Shown: positions 43,562-53,580, counted from the stretch's first letter. The stretch: 64,000 nt of DNA from Pseudomonas sp. B21_DOA (GCA_030544685.1 CP086683.1:496001-560000); one strand, 5' to 3'. The notes: generated by a model not told the origin, from the letters alone. Numbers and translations: made by a program.

Positions 43562-43696
43562 CTGTGGCGAGGGGATTTATCCCCGTTGGGTGGCGAAGCC
43601 GCCCTGAAATCTGCAATCGTGGTGAGTCAGGATTATTGCGTGTGCTGATTTCACGACTGCTGCGCAGCCGAACGGGGATAAATCCCCTCGCCACCA
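43562..43696. repeat. Family A palindromic repeat
   Basis: CTGTGGCGAGGGGATTTATC to the inverse arm ending CCCCTCGCCACC, between bioA and rsmE. Confidence 0.88.
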
Positions 43697-43742
43697 AAGC
43701 TCTGCCAACAGTGACTACGCGCCAATTTTTTAGAGACCCGAA

Positions 43743-44462
43743 ATGAGACTGTCCCGCTTCTTTATCGACGCCCCGCTGAGCACCGGCGAACACGAACTGC
43801 CGGAAGCCCAGGCGCATTACATCAGCCGCGTGTTGCGCATGGTCGAGGGCGATGCGGTGCAGTTGTTCGACGGTTCCGGCCATGAGTTTCGCGGGTCCTT
43901 GGTGGATGTCGGCAAGAAACGCGTGGTCGTGCAGATCGACGAGCAATTCGCCGGGCAAATCGAATCGCCGCTGCAGATCCACCTCGGCCAGGGCCTGTCC
44001 CGGGGCGAGCGCATGGACTGGGCGATTCAGAAAGCCACCGAACTGGGCGTCACGGAAATCACCCCAATCTTCAGCGAACGCTGCGAAGTCCGGCTCAAGG
44101 ACGAACGCGCCGACAAGCGCTTGCTGCACTGGCGCCAAGTGGCGATCAGTGCCTGCGAACAGTGCGGGCGGTCACGGGTGCCGGTGATTCATCCACCAGT
44201 GTTGCTGGCGGACTGGCTCAAGCAGACTGAAGCCGAATTGAAACTGGTGCTGCATCCGGTGGCAGAGCCGTTGGTGAGTCATGCCAAACCGGCGACGCTG
44301 GCGTTCCTGATCGGGCCGGAAGGTGGCTTGACGGACGGCGAAGTCGAGCAGGCCAAAGGCAATGGCTTCCACGCCGCCCGCCTCGGCCCACGCGTGCTGC
44401 GCACCGAGACCGCGCCGGTGGTGGCGCTGGCGGTAGCCCAGCAACTGTGGGGTGATTTCTAG
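43743..44462 (+). CDS. rsmE: 16S rRNA (uracil-1498-N3)-methyltransferase RsmE
   Basis: A 239-residue SPOUT methyltransferase with an N-terminal PUA-like domain (HYISRVLRMVEGDAVQLFDG). The C-terminal trefoil-knot SAM site reads LIGPEGGLTDGEVEQAK and LGPRVLRTETAPVVALAVAQ. It methylates U1498 of 16S rRNA in the 30S subunit. The ATG follows directly after GAGACCCGAA. Confidence 0.95.
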   Translation: MRLSRFFIDAPLSTGEHELPEAQAHYISRVLRMVEGDAVQLFDGSGHEFRGSLVDVGKKRVVVQIDEQFAGQIESPLQIHLGQGLSRGERMDWAIQKATELGVTEITPIFSERCEVRLKDERADKRLLHWRQVAISACEQCGRSRVPVIHPPVLLADWLKQTEAELKLVLHPVAEPLVSHAKPATLAFLIGPEGGLTDGEVEQAKGNGFHAARLGPRVLRTETAPVVALAVAQQLWGDF

Positions 44463-44466
44463 GACG

Positions 44467-44560
44467 CCATCGCTGGCAAGCCAGCTCCCACAGGTGCTTT
44501 GTTGGCCACAACATTTGTGAACACCACTGAACCCTGTGGGAGCTGGCTTGCCAGCGATTA
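44467..44560. repeat. REP-type inverted pair (family B, GCTGGC variant)
   Basis: CATCGCTGGCAAGCCAGCTC and the inverse are separated by about 40 bases, between convergent rsmE and trhA. Confidence 0.88.
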
Positions 44561-44573
44561 GCCGCACCTCGGT

Positions 44574-45191
44574 CTACAGGACGTAAAACAGAATCGCGAC
44601 AAAATGCAGCAAGCTCCCGGCAATCACGAACAGATGCCAGATGCCATGGGCATGCCGCAGCCGGTGATCGAGGGCAAAAAAGATAATCCCCACCGTATAC
44701 AGCACCCCGCCCGACGCCAGCCAGGCAAACCCCGCCGTGCCCAGCGCGGCAATCAGCGGTTTGACCGCGACCAGCACGATCCAGCCCATCACCGCGTAAA
44801 TCACGATCGACAGAATCCGTGCCTCGGAGCGCGGTTTGATCTCTTGCAGAATGCCGATCAGCGCCAGCCCCCAGACGATCCCGAACAGCGTCCAGCCCCA
44901 CGGCCCGCGTAACGTCACCAGGCAGAACGGCGTGTAGCTGCCGGCGATCAGCAGGTAGATCGAAAAGTGATCGACCTTTTTCATGATCGCTTTCTTGCGC
45001 CCGCGCACGCTGTGGTACACGGTCGAAGCGCTGTAGAGCACCAGCAAAGTGAAGGCGTAGATCGCCACGCTGACGATCTTCCATGGACTGCCGTCGAGGC
45101 TGGCAATCACCAGCATCCAAACGCCGCCGATAAACGCGGCGATGGCTCCGACCAGATGGGTCCAGGCGTTGAGTTTTTCCCCGTGATACAT
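44574..45191 (-). CDS. trhA: PAQR/hemolysin III family membrane protein TrhA
   Basis: A 205-residue, seven-helix membrane protein of the hemolysin III family. It starts MYHGEKLNAWTHLVGAIAAF. STVYHSVRGRKKAIMKKVDHFSIYLLIAGSYTPF spans the conserved His/Asp/Ser set (positions about 62-95), and the C-terminal GIWHLFVIAGSLLHFVAILF provides further conserved His. Family members affect membrane fluidity homeostasis. Divergent from mdcR with about 140 bases between. Confidence 0.93.
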   Translation of the reverse strand: MYHGEKLNAWTHLVGAIAAFIGGVWMLVIASLDGSPWKIVSVAIYAFTLLVLYSASTVYHSVRGRKKAIMKKVDHFSIYLLIAGSYTPFCLVTLRGPWGWTLFGIVWGLALIGILQEIKPRSEARILSIVIYAVMGWIVLVAVKPLIAALGTAGFAWLASGGVLYTVGIIFFALDHRLRHAHGIWHLFVIAGSLLHFVAILFYVL

Positions 45192-45331
45192 GTGTCGCAG
45201 ACCTCGTAGTCACTAGCGCAAGCGCGCAAGGCTCGGGCCTTGAGCGTAAAAGCGCAATGTTTCTGTTCAACCTCGCCTGCGCGGCACGTCGGAATTGGGC
45301 ACAATCGGCCGATACCAAAAGAGTCCGCGCC

Positions 45332-46252
45332 ATGCTGATCGACGAAGAATTGACCCTGAAAAAACTCGAGGTGTTCCTCGCCTTCATGCGCACCGGCAAC
45401 CTCGCCCGCGCCGCCGCCGAATTGCAGACCAGCAACGTCAGCGTGCACCGCGCGATTCACTCACTGGAAAACGCCCTGCGCTGCCCGCTGTTCAAACACG
45501 AGGGTCGCAATCTGACGCCGCTGGAAAGTGCTTACGTGCTGGAAGAGCGCGCGCAGAAGCTGATCAACGATGTGGTCGACAGCGTGCGCCTGACCCGCGA
45601 AGCCGCCGGGTTCTCCGCTGAGCGCTTCAAGCTTGGCTCGCTGTATTCGCTGACGGTGAAAACCGTGCCGCAACTGATCATGGGCTTGAAAATCCGCCGC
45701 AGCGAACTCAACATCGACCTGATCCTCGGCTCGAACATCGACCTGCTCTACAAGCTGAAAAACATGGAGGTCGACGCGATTCTGGTGTCACTGGACGACA
45801 GCATCAACGATCCGGACTGCGAACAGATTGCGCTGTTTTCCGACGACATCTTCCTCGCCACCCCGGCGGATTCGAAGTTTGCTCAGCGCAGTGAAGTCGA
45901 TCTGGCCGAGGTGCGGGATGAAACGTTCATCACCCTGACCCAGGGCTTTGCCACGCATCAGGATGGCAATCGGGTGTTCAAGCAAGCGGGGTTCGAGCCG
46001 AAAGTGGCGATGCAGGTCAATGACATCTTCACTTTGCTGAGCATGGTCAGCTCCGGGGTGGGGTACGCCTTGTTGCCGGGGCGGATTGCGGCGGTGTACG
46101 AGAATCGGGTGAAGCTCATCCCGTTGCAGGAGAAGTACCGCTTGCAGCAGCACATTGGCGTGGTGTTTCTCAAGGCCAAGGAGCGCGATCCGAATTTGCT
46201 GGCGTTGCTGGCGGAGTGTCGGATGTATGCCAATCGCCAGGCCAGCTCATGA
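45332..46252 (+). CDS. mdcR: LysR-type regulator of malonate utilisation MdcR
   Basis: A 306-residue LysR protein. The N-terminal helix-turn-helix is LEVFLAFMRTGNLARAAAEL plus QTSNVSVHRAIHSLENAL (residues about 11-50). The effector domain (about 95-295) includes KLGSLYSLTVKTVPQLIMGL. Its place at the far end of the mdc/mad operon, facing it, matches MdcR, which activates malonate genes when malonate is present. The start is ATG 45332. The stop codon is part of the following inverted repeat. Confidence 0.9.
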   Translation: MLIDEELTLKKLEVFLAFMRTGNLARAAAELQTSNVSVHRAIHSLENALRCPLFKHEGRNLTPLESAYVLEERAQKLINDVVDSVRLTREAAGFSAERFKLGSLYSLTVKTVPQLIMGLKIRRSELNIDLILGSNIDLLYKLKNMEVDAILVSLDDSINDPDCEQIALFSDDIFLATPADSKFAQRSEVDLAEVRDETFITLTQGFATHQDGNRVFKQAGFEPKVAMQVNDIFTLLSMVSSGVGYALLPGRIAAVYENRVKLIPLQEKYRLQQHIGVVFLKAKERDPNLLALLAECRMYANRQASS

Positions 46253-46356
46253 TCGTTCCCACGCTCTGCGTGGGAATGTCTCAATGGACGCTCTGCGTCC
46301 GCTTTGGGACGCGGAGCGTCCCGGCTGCATTCCCACGCAGAGCGTGGGAACGATCA
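46250..46356. repeat. Family C inverted repeat (GATCGTTCCCACGC type)
   Basis: Outer arms GATCGTTCCCACGCTCTGCG and inverse enclose an inner GGACGCTCTGCGTCC/GGGACGCGGAGCGTCC hairpin. It begins at the TGA of mdcR and ends 12 bases before the convergent madM stop. It may be the shared terminator. A short copy lies at 53715-53745. Confidence 0.9.
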
Positions 46357-46368
46357 ATGTCAGCTCGG

Positions 46369-47132
46369 TCAGCCCATCAACCCGCGCATCGCCAGAAACA
46401 ACAGCGAAGGCCCGAGCAGACACCCTAGCGCGGTGTAGAACGCCGCCGTCAGGCAACCATATGGCACCAGCTTCGGATCGGTGGCCGCCAGGCCCCGGCA
46501 ACGCCGCTGGAGGTGCCCATCAAACCACCGAAAATCACCGCGCTGCGCGGGTTGTTCAGACCGATCATCGGTGCCACGAACGGTGTCATCACCATCACCA
46601 GAATCGCCTTGATCAGCCCCGCCGCAATCGACAGCGCCATCACCTCGGAGCTGGCGCCGATCGCCGCGCCGGTCACCGGGCCGACAATGTAGGTCACCGC
46701 ACCGGCGCCAATGGTGGTCAGGCTCACCGCATCGGTGTAGCCGAACGCCATCGCCACGCCGACGCCGGCGACGAACGAGGTGCCAACGCCGACAAACAGC
46801 GCCAGCACACCGACGAGTCCGGCGCGTTTGAGCTCATCGACACTCACCCCAAACGCCGTCGCCACAATCGCGAAATCCCGCAGCATCGCACCGCCGAGCA
46901 GGCCGATGCCGGACAGCAGGGGAATATCCACCACGCCTTTTTGCCCACCGGTGAGTGCGCCGCCGATATACGACAGCACCAGCCCGAGCAGAATGGCGAT
47001 CGCCGAACCGTGCAGCCGGCCCTTGGTGAAGGTGTTGGACATCCAGTAGGACACCCACATGGTCAGGCCGACAATCAAAAAGCCGCTGATCAGACCGTAG
47101 CCGGTGATCACTTTCATCATTGATTCGTACAT
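46369..47132 (-). pseudogene. madM: Malonate transporter subunit MadM, frameshifted
   Basis: The restored protein is 254 residues, the family length, with about seven helices. It carries malonate into the cell with MadL in a cation-coupled way. GGLMGTSSGVAGG is near the break. The frame is lost at 46493-46496, where a C run (G on the coding strand) is one base short. The repaired end runs GGLAATDPKLVPYGCLTAAF to a TGA at 46369. I chose ATG 47132, with GGGGTGA five bases before it. A GTG at 47141 is possible but sits on the madL stop. Confidence 0.9.
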
Positions 47133-47137
47133 GGCGA

Positions 47138-47530
47138 TCACCCCGCAGTCTTGGCAGGAGCAATCGGCGTTTCTTGCTTGTTGCCCATGCGTGTCAGCAC
47201 TGGCACCAAGGCAAAAGCGATCACTACGGCGAGGGTGCCGGCAAGAATCGCCATCGGCCCGCCCTTCAGCGCACCGTAGACATTCTGCTGCGCGGCCATG
47301 GCGACCACGATGGGAATGTAGATCGCGCTCCAGAACTCCACGCCCTGCTCGGTCTTGCCCTTGAGCCAGCCGCTCTTGTAGAGATAGCTGCCCAGGCCGA
47401 TCAACAGCAGCATCGCAATGCCGACACCGCCGACGTTGGCTGGCACGCCGATCAGCTTGCCGAGCAGTTCACCGACCCAGATCCCGACCAGCGTGCAGAA
47501 GGCGAGAAACGCCACACCGTAAATAATCAT
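47138..47530 (-). CDS. madL: Malonate transporter subunit MadL
   Basis: A 130-residue protein with four membrane helices, starting MIIYGVAFLAFCTLVGIWVG at ATG 47530. The LIGVPANVGGVGIAMLLLI and AIYIPIVVAMAAQQNVYGAL stretches are MadL-typical. It works only with MadM, encoded next. It is the eighth gene of the mdc-mad operon. Confidence 0.93.
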   Translation of the reverse strand: MIIYGVAFLAFCTLVGIWVGELLGKLIGVPANVGGVGIAMLLLIGLGSYLYKSGWLKGKTEQGVEFWSAIYIPIVVAMAAQQNVYGALKGGPMAILAGTLAVVIAFALVPVLTRMGNKQETPIAPAKTAG

Positions 47531-47597
47531 TGTTGTAGTCCTCAAAGTGCATCGTCGAATGTTGTTTTTGTTGTTCGAAGCTTGAGTCGCGGCGGTT

Positions 47598-48518
47598 TTA
47601 GAGTTGGCGGCCACCCTCCTCTCGCAACAGCGCTTGCAGGGTGTCGAGGCGGGCACTGTCGAAGGCAGTGACGGTGCCCTGCTCGAACACCCGGCGCGCC
47701 AGCCCGGTCAGCACCGCACCGGGCGGCAGTTCGATCTGTAGACGTACGCCGCGCTCGTAGGCGCTTTGCACGGTGCCGCGCCAGTCCACCACGCGGCACA
47801 TGTTGAAAGCGAGGTCATCGCGCAGCGCTTCGACTTTGCTCACAGGCCGCGCGCGACTGCCGCTCAGATAAGCGATTTTCGGGTTCTTCAGTTCAACCTT
47901 GGCGAAGGCCTCGGCAAGCGCCTGCGCCGGCCTTTCCAGTAGCGGACAGTGCGATGGCACGCTCACCGCCAGCCGCTTCGCCACTCCGGCGCCGCGACTG
48001 CGCGCCAGTTCAGCCACCGCGTGCATGGCCTTGTCGCTGCCGGCAATCACCACTTGGTTATCGGCATTGATGTTGGCCAGATACACCGGCCGATCTTCGC
48101 GGTGCACTTGCGCCAGCAGTGTTTCGACTGTGGACAACTGCAAGCCGATGATCGCGGTCATGCCGTAGCCCTGTGGATAAGCCTGTTGCATCAGCTCACC
48201 GCGCAGGCTGACCAGATGCAGCGCATCGCTGAAGCTCAAGGCTCCTGCCACCACCGCCGCTGGATAAGAGCCGATTGACAGGCCGGCGACGTAATCCGCG
48301 CTCAGTTCATCCTGCAATAACTGCCGCGAAGCCGCGACGCCAGCGATCAGCAGGCACAGCTGCACCGCTCTGGTCGTGCACAATGCCTCGGCTGAATCCA
48401 GCAGCAAAACATCCTCGCCGAGCACATCACTGGCCTCGACCAGCGTTTCCCGAGGCAAGCGCTGGAGCATGCCGGCTTGCTGCGCGCCCTGGCCGGGAAA
48501 CACCAACAGACTGCTCAC
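47598..48518 (-). CDS. mdcH: Malonate decarboxylase subunit epsilon (MdcH, malonyl transferase)
   Basis: A 306-residue FabD-like acyltransferase. LLVFPGQGAQQAGMLQ is at the N-terminus, the active-site Ser is in GLSIGSYPAAVVAGAL, and catalytic His is in VPSHCPLLE. It loads malonyl from malonyl-CoA onto the MdcC prosthetic group to start the cycle. The start is GTG 48518, overlapping the mdcG stop by four bases (GTGA). Confidence 0.93.
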   Translation of the reverse strand: MSSLLVFPGQGAQQAGMLQRLPRETLVEASDVLGEDVLLLDSAEALCTTRAVQLCLLIAGVAASRQLLQDELSADYVAGLSIGSYPAAVVAGALSFSDALHLVSLRGELMQQAYPQGYGMTAIIGLQLSTVETLLAQVHREDRPVYLANINADNQVVIAGSDKAMHAVAELARSRGAGVAKRLAVSVPSHCPLLERPAQALAEAFAKVELKNPKIAYLSGSRARPVSKVEALRDDLAFNMCRVVDWRGTVQSAYERGVRLQIELPPGAVLTGLARRVFEQGTVTAFDSARLDTLQALLREEGGRQL

Positions 48519-49135
48519 GCCGCCTGCTCCTGCGGGTTCCACGGATCGACCACCAATGCCGCCTGATGGGCATTTTTCAGCAGCACTCGCGCCGAACCGC
48601 TGGCCCATTCCCGCAACGCCACAGCGCCGAACGGCGTTTGCAATTGCATGTCGACCCGGCACGCAGTTTGATCAAAAAGCGCGACCAGTTCGCGCGCCTG
48701 ATTACGGGCGATGATGTGCGGCGCACGCAGAATCAGATCGAGATCACTGGCTTCATGCATTGCTTTGAAACCACTGGCCAATTCAAACCCGACACTGCCG
48801 CTGACACCCCAGACCCAACCGCAGTCATCGAGTATCGGCCGCAGTTGTTTGAGCGCCTGCGTCACCGGCAGATCTCGTTCGCATTCAACATGACGAAGGG
48901 CCTCGGGACTGACCCGACAGGCAATCGAATCGAGCGGCATAAACGCCGCCAGCCGCTGCTCGCGCAACACACCACGAACGCCGACCGCGACCAGACCTTC
49001 CTCGCTCAAGGCCCGGCGCACCACCACCGGTTGCCCGGCCGCCAGCGCCGCGACCGCCCACTGCGGCGCATCCGCCGGCAACTGCGCCGGGGTCATGCCC
49101 CAGAGCAGATCGTGGGCCAGGGGCAGGTTCACCAC
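48515..49135 (-). CDS. mdcG: Phosphoribosyl-dephospho-CoA transferase MdcG
   Basis: A 206-residue nucleotidyltransferase that attaches the prosthetic group made by MdcB to Ser of MdcC. The fold signature is WGVSGSVGFELASGF followed by SDLDLILRAP (catalytic Asp pair near residue 136). It overlaps mdcE by seven bases and mdcH by four. Confidence 0.93.
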   Translation of the reverse strand: MVNLPLAHDLLWGMTPAQLPADAPQWAVAALAAGQPVVVRRALSEEGLVAVGVRGVLREQRLAAFMPLDSIACRVSPEALRHVECERDLPVTQALKQLRPILDDCGWVWGVSGSVGFELASGFKAMHEASDLDLILRAPHIIARNQARELVALFDQTACRVDMQLQTPFGAVALREWASGSARVLLKNAHQAALVVDPWNPQEQAA

Positions 49136-49914
49136 TGCGCCCTCAGCAACTCGCGGACTTTGCTGGAGGCGGCACGATTGCTCGCACCAAGGCGCCCTTT
49201 CAAATCAGTGCTGGTCACATCGCTGATCGCTTGCTTCAGGCACTCAGTCACGCGCGCCAGATCTTCCGCCGTCGGCTGTTCAATTTGCTGCACCGAGAGG
49301 GTTTCCCAGAGCAGGCCGAGGCTGGCGTAGCTGTCGATGTCATAGGCCATCGGCGGCACGCTCGACGCCAGCGCCTCCAGTTCCTCGACACTGCGCAAGG
49401 TGACCCGCGCCGCCGAGGCTTTGCCCATCGCGTGGACCATCACGCCGGGATCGCGCAGCGCGATCAGGCGATTGGCCTGATAACCGTGGGCCAGAAACGC
49501 CCCGGACATGGCTTTGCCCACCAGCAGCGCAATCACCGGATGCCCGGCCAAGCGTGCACGGGCATAACTGTCCGCCGCGCCGGCCAGCGCCTGATGAATG
49601 CCGAGGGCTTCTTCGCGCCGGCCATACGCCTGGCTCGGTACATCGACGATGGCGATGATCGGGCGCTTTTGCGCTTTATCACGATCAGCGCTGATCGCGT
49701 CATCCACAGCCTTGGCCAGACCCCACCCTTCGAGCAAGCCGACTTCGCCGTTGCGGGCGCGTGGGAAACGGTTGTCCGGGTCAGCCACCACGGCGATAAA
49801 CCGGCCGAGTTCACCGTCAGCCACTTTCAGCGAGGGCGGTAGCCCTTCGACGCTTTCAGCGCCCGCGCTCAAGGCGTTGAACCAGTGCAAACCGCGCAAT
49901 GAATAACTGCTCAT
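49129..49914 (-). CDS. mdcE: Biotin-independent malonate decarboxylase subunit gamma (MdcE)
   Basis: A 261-residue crotonase-like carboxyltransferase half that acts with MdcD to decarboxylate malonyl-S-MdcC to acetyl-S-MdcC. It starts MSSYSLRGLHWFNALSAGAE. VALLVGKAMSGAFLAHGYQA is the oxyanion-hole region. The start overlaps the mdcD stop by four bases (ATGA). Confidence 0.93.
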   Translation of the reverse strand: MSSYSLRGLHWFNALSAGAESVEGLPPSLKVADGELGRFIAVVADPDNRFPRARNGEVGLLEGWGLAKAVDDAISADRDKAQKRPIIAIVDVPSQAYGRREEALGIHQALAGAADSYARARLAGHPVIALLVGKAMSGAFLAHGYQANRLIALRDPGVMVHAMGKASAARVTLRSVEELEALASSVPPMAYDIDSYASLGLLWETLSVQQIEQPTAEDLARVTECLKQAISDVTSTDLKGRLGASNRAASSKVRELLRAQW

Positions 49915-50762
49915 GAGCGCTCTCCTTGATACAGATCGCGAACCACTGACGGTTCGATTTGCTTGTCCGTGTCCAGCTTGCCGAGGCGCTGCAGGAACCA
50001 CTCGGCGCGCTGACTGCGCGGCTGTGCCGGCAGGCCTTGCTGGAGCAATTCGCCAACCTGCTGACGAATCTGCGCCACGTCATCGCCGACATAACAGTCC
50101 ACCAGTCCCGTGTTGAAACGCTGCTCGCCGCCGGTCAGGCTCCAGATGAAGGGCCGGTCGCGGGAGTCGTATTCCTCGATCCCGGCTTCCTGCTCGATCA
50201 CTTGCGGGCCGTTCAGGCCGAGACGTGCTTCCTGGGTCACTAACAGATAGCTGCACAGCGCAGCGGCGATCGACATGCCGCCGAAGCAACCGACGCTGCC
50301 GGCGACCACGCCGACCACCGGTTGGTATTGCTGCAAATCGACAATCGCCGCGTGAATATCGGCAATCGCCGCCAGCCCCAGATTGGCTTCCTGCAAGCGC
50401 ACGCCGCCGGTTTCCAGCAGCAACACGGCGCGGGTGGGGATGCCGTTGCGGTTGTCTTCGGCGGCCAGTTCCAGCGCACCGGCAATCTTCGCCCCGCCGA
50501 CTTCGCCAAGGCTGCCGCCCTGAAACGCGCCTTCAATCGCCGCGATGACCACCGGCAAACCGTCGAGACTGCCCTTGGCGATGATTACGCCGTCGTCGGC
50601 TTGCGGCACTACGCCCTGGCGCTCAAGCCACGGCGACATGACCCGTTGAAACGGATCGAGCAGTTCGCGAAAGGTCCCGGCGTCGAGCAAGGCTTTCGCC
50701 CGTTGCCGCGCGCCGAGTTCGACGAAGCTGTGTTTGTTCAGCAACGCTGCGCTGTCAGTCAT
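49911..50762 (-). CDS. mdcD: Biotin-independent malonate decarboxylase subunit beta (MdcD)
   Basis: A 283-residue carboxyltransferase half with a crotonase fold. It starts MTDSAALLNKHSFVELGARQ at ATG 50762. GSLGEVGGAKIAGALELAAE and VAGSVGCFGGMSIAAALCSY are the CoA-site stretches. It pairs with MdcE. It overlaps the end of mdcC by eight bases. Confidence 0.94.
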   Translation of the reverse strand: MTDSAALLNKHSFVELGARQRAKALLDAGTFRELLDPFQRVMSPWLERQGVVPQADDGVIIAKGSLDGLPVVIAAIEGAFQGGSLGEVGGAKIAGALELAAEDNRNGIPTRAVLLLETGGVRLQEANLGLAAIADIHAAIVDLQQYQPVVGVVAGSVGCFGGMSIAAALCSYLLVTQEARLGLNGPQVIEQEAGIEEYDSRDRPFIWSLTGGEQRFNTGLVDCYVGDDVAQIRQQVGELLQQGLPAQPRSQRAEWFLQRLGKLDTDKQIEPSVVRDLYQGERS

Positions 50763-51054
50763 GGCCGATCTCCTCGAAACCCTGTTCCAGACGCAAGCGC
50801 ACCACCCCCGGCGTCGCGCCGAAATCGTGGATATCGATGGCCATCGCTGGCGGCGTGGTGCCGTCGAACATCCGCGCAAACAGGTGCTGCCAGCGCTGCT
50901 GCGCGCCGTTGACCGAGGTCTGCACGTTGATCGTCAGTTTGCCGGCCAGACCCGGTTCGATCAGCACTTCCAGATCACCCGAACCGACACAACCGACCAG
51001 CGCACGCCCGCGTGGCGGCTGCCCCGCGGGGAATTCAAACGATAGGTTTTCCAT
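50755..51054 (-). CDS. mdcC: Malonate decarboxylase acyl carrier protein (MdcC)
   Basis: A 99-residue acyl carrier subunit. Ser25, in VGCVGSGDLEVL, is the attachment site for the phosphoribosyl-dephospho-CoA group, the same residue number as in Klebsiella MdcC. The start ATG 51054 overlaps the mdcB stop (ATGA). Confidence 0.94.
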   Translation of the reverse strand: MENLSFEFPAGQPPRGRALVGCVGSGDLEVLIEPGLAGKLTINVQTSVNGAQQRWQHLFARMFDGTTPPAMAIDIHDFGATPGVVRLRLEQGFEEIGHD

Positions 51055-51911
51055 CAAAACGCTCCCTGAGAGATGCCGTCGCGCTCGATACGATCAAGCA
51101 ACAGCGTGGCGGCGAGCAGGTCGGCGGCGCCACCGGGCGAGGCATTCAATGCGATGAGTTGTTGATCCAGTTCGTGCAGGCGACGACGACCGCTGAGGCT
51201 GGCGCTGCCGCCGGCATCGAGCACCGCTTGCGCGCCGGACTGCATGGCCTGCAGGCCCGGTTCGCCGGCGCGGTAGAGCACGCAGGTGTCGGCCAGCTCG
51301 GTCATGATCGCCAGCAACGCATCGAGCCGGGCGTTCTGTTCGCCGTGGCCGCTGGCGCGGCTTTTGTGCAGTTGCGGCAGGCCGCGTTGCAGCACGGACG
51401 GGAAGCCGAGTTGCGCTTCCTCGCGAGCACCGCGTGCGCCGTAACGCTGGGCGACTTGTGCGCCGTGGCTGAGCGGTTTCGGCGCGTAGCGGTCGTCGAG
51501 CAGTGCCAGGCGGGCGGCACACAGGGCGACGGATTTCGGTTGCAGCGCGGCGGCCGTCACCAACAGTCCCAACGCCCAGATCGCACCGCGATGGGTGTTG
51601 ACGCCGTTGGTGGTCACAAGCATCGCTTGCTCGCCTTCACGGCCGATGCGGCCAATCGCTTCGCGCAATGGCAAACCGACTTCGCCCAGCTCCAGCGCCG
51701 CCTCGGCCATTTCCTTGAACGCCGGCCACAACGCCAACGCCGAAGCGTGCATCAGGCCCAGGTGCAGATCGGTGTGTGCGCCATTGCCGCGACGGTCGAC
51801 CAGCGCCGGTTTCGGCGACAGATCGGCTTCGTCGATCAGCGCATCCACCGCCAGATCGGCCAATCGATCCCCCAGAGAAAGCGGTTTCGCTTGCAGGTTG
51901 AATGCGTGCAT
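51054..51911 (-). CDS. mdcB: Triphosphoribosyl-dephospho-CoA synthase MdcB
   Basis: A 285-residue CitG-like enzyme that makes 2'-(5''-triphosphoribosyl)-3'-dephospho-CoA from ATP and dephospho-Co[20 protein letters not shown] and [20 protein letters not shown] are the family signatures. The start ATG 51911 overlaps the mdcA TAA by one base. Confidence 0.94.
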   Translation of the reverse strand: MHAFNLQAKPLSLGDRLADLAVDALIDEADLSPKPALVDRRGNGAHTDLHLGLMHASALALWPAFKEMAEAALELGEVGLPLREAIGRIGREGEQAMLVTTNGVNTHRGAIWALGLLVTAAALQPKSVALCAARLALLDDRYAPKPLSHGAQVAQRYGARGAREEAQLGFPSVLQRGLPQLHKSRASGHGEQNARLDALLAIMTELADTCVLYRAGEPGLQAMQSGAQAVLDAGGSASLSGRRRLHELDQQLIALNASPGGAADLLAATLLLDRIERDGISQGAF

Positions 51912-53580
51912 TACCAGCTCCTGAATTTGGCGGGCGGGTTGTACAGGCCACCGGACCACTCGACCAGATCGGTCACGCTTTTCGCCGCGAGCAACTCGCG
52001 AGTGGCGTCAGTGCGGCGGATGCCGAGGTCTTCGGGCAAGGCGATCAGGCCTTCGCGGCGCATGCGTTCGGTGTCTTTCGGGTTGTGCCGCAGGCCAATT
52101 GCGGTAACGCCGGCCACGGCGGCAATCATCGCCTGCCGCTCTTCCAGCGAGCGCGCCTTGTACAGGTAGGCGATGCCCTCTTCGGTCAGCAGGTGGGTGA
52201 CGTCGTCGCCGTAGATCATGATCGGCGCCAGTGGCATGCCGCTTTTCTTCGCCACTTCGACCGCGTCGAGGGTTTCGACGAAGGTCGGTTTGCCGCCCTC
52301 CTGGAAGGTCTCGACCATTTGCACCACGAGTTTCTTGCCGCGTTCGAGCATCGGTTGCGGCCCATCGGCGTGGCGCATGTCCAGCCACGCCGGGGTGCCG
52401 TGACGGCGGCCGCGCGGGTCGTGGCCCATGTTCGGCGCACCACCGAAACCGGCGAGGCGGCCACGGGTTACGGTCGAGGAATGGCCGTCGCCGTCGACTT
52501 GCAACGTCGCGCCGATGAACAGGTCCACCGCGTACTGCCCGGCGAGTTGGCAGACCATGCGGTTGGAGCGCAGCGAGCCGTCGCGGCCAGTGAAGAACAC
52601 ATCTGGCCGGGCGGCGATGTAGTTTTCCATGCCCAGTTCTGTGCCGAAGCAATGCACGCTTTCGACCCAGCCGCTTTCAATCGCCGGGATCAGCGTCGGG
52701 TGCGGATTGAGCGTCCAGTTGCGGCAGATCTTGCCTTTCAAACCGAGGGATTCGCCGTACGTCGGCAGGATCAGTTCGATGGCGGCGGTGTTGAAACCGA
52801 TACCGTGGTTGAGCGACTGTACGTTGTGTTTTTCGTAGATCCCGCGAATCGCCATCATCGCCATCAGCACATGCACAGGCTTGATGTGGCGTGGGTCACG
52901 GGTAAACAGCGGTTCGATGTAGAACGGCTTGTCGGCGACCACGACGAAATCGACCCATGAAGCGGGAATGTCTACGCGGGGCAGTTCGCTGACGTCATCG
53001 ACCAATTGGTTGACCTGAACGATAACGATGCCGTCGCTGAACGCCGCCGGTTCGATCAGTGCGGGAGTGTCTTCGGTGCTCGGGCCGGTGTAGATGTTGC
53101 CGGCGCGGTCGGCCATGAAGCCGGCCGAGAGCACAACGTTGGGGATCAGGTCCACAACGAGGCGGGCGTAGAGTTCGATGTAGGTGTGGATCGCGCCGAC
53201 TTCGAGCAAGCCGTCTTCGAGCAACTGGCTGATGCGCAGGCTCTGGGTGCCGGCGAAAGAGAAATCGAGCTTGCGGGCGATGCCGCGTTCGAACAGATCA
53301 AGGTGCTCGGAGCGGCCGACGCTGGGCATGATCATGTGCAGATCATGGAGCTTGGCCGGATCGGCCTTGGCCAGCGAACGCGAAAGGAAATCCGCCTGCT
53401 TCTGGTTGTTGCCCTCCAGCACCACGCGGTCGCCGGGATGGATCAGCGCTTCAAGCGCGGCGACGATTTTGTCGCTGGGCAACACCGCACCATCGGCCAG
53501 CCCCGCACCTTGTCGAGCCGGCGCTGCTTCTCGTCACGCCGCCGCGTCCAGCGCGAGTCGGGGGAAATTGTTGTTGTCAT
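51911..53580 (-). pseudogene. mdcA: Malonate decarboxylase subunit alpha (MdcA), frameshifted
   Basis: The restored protein is 556 residues starting MTTTISPDSRWTRRRDEKQR at ATG 53580. It is the acetyl-S-ACP:malonate ACP transferase that swaps acetyl for malonyl on MdcC. VLEGNNQKQADFLSRSL and GFNTAAIELILPTYGESLGL are seen in the CoA-transferase fold. The frame breaks at 53501-53504, where a C run (G on the coding strand) is one base short. Adding one gives LDKVRGLADGAVLPSDKIVA. A start at 53485 would cut the conserved N-terminus. First gene of the operon. Confidence 0.92.

Noticed and set aside
46250..46356. Attachment site or insertion-sequence end from the long inverted repeat
   Set aside because: There is no transposase or integrase nearby, and a shorter copy exists inside a REP pair, so it is a dispersed palindromic repeat.
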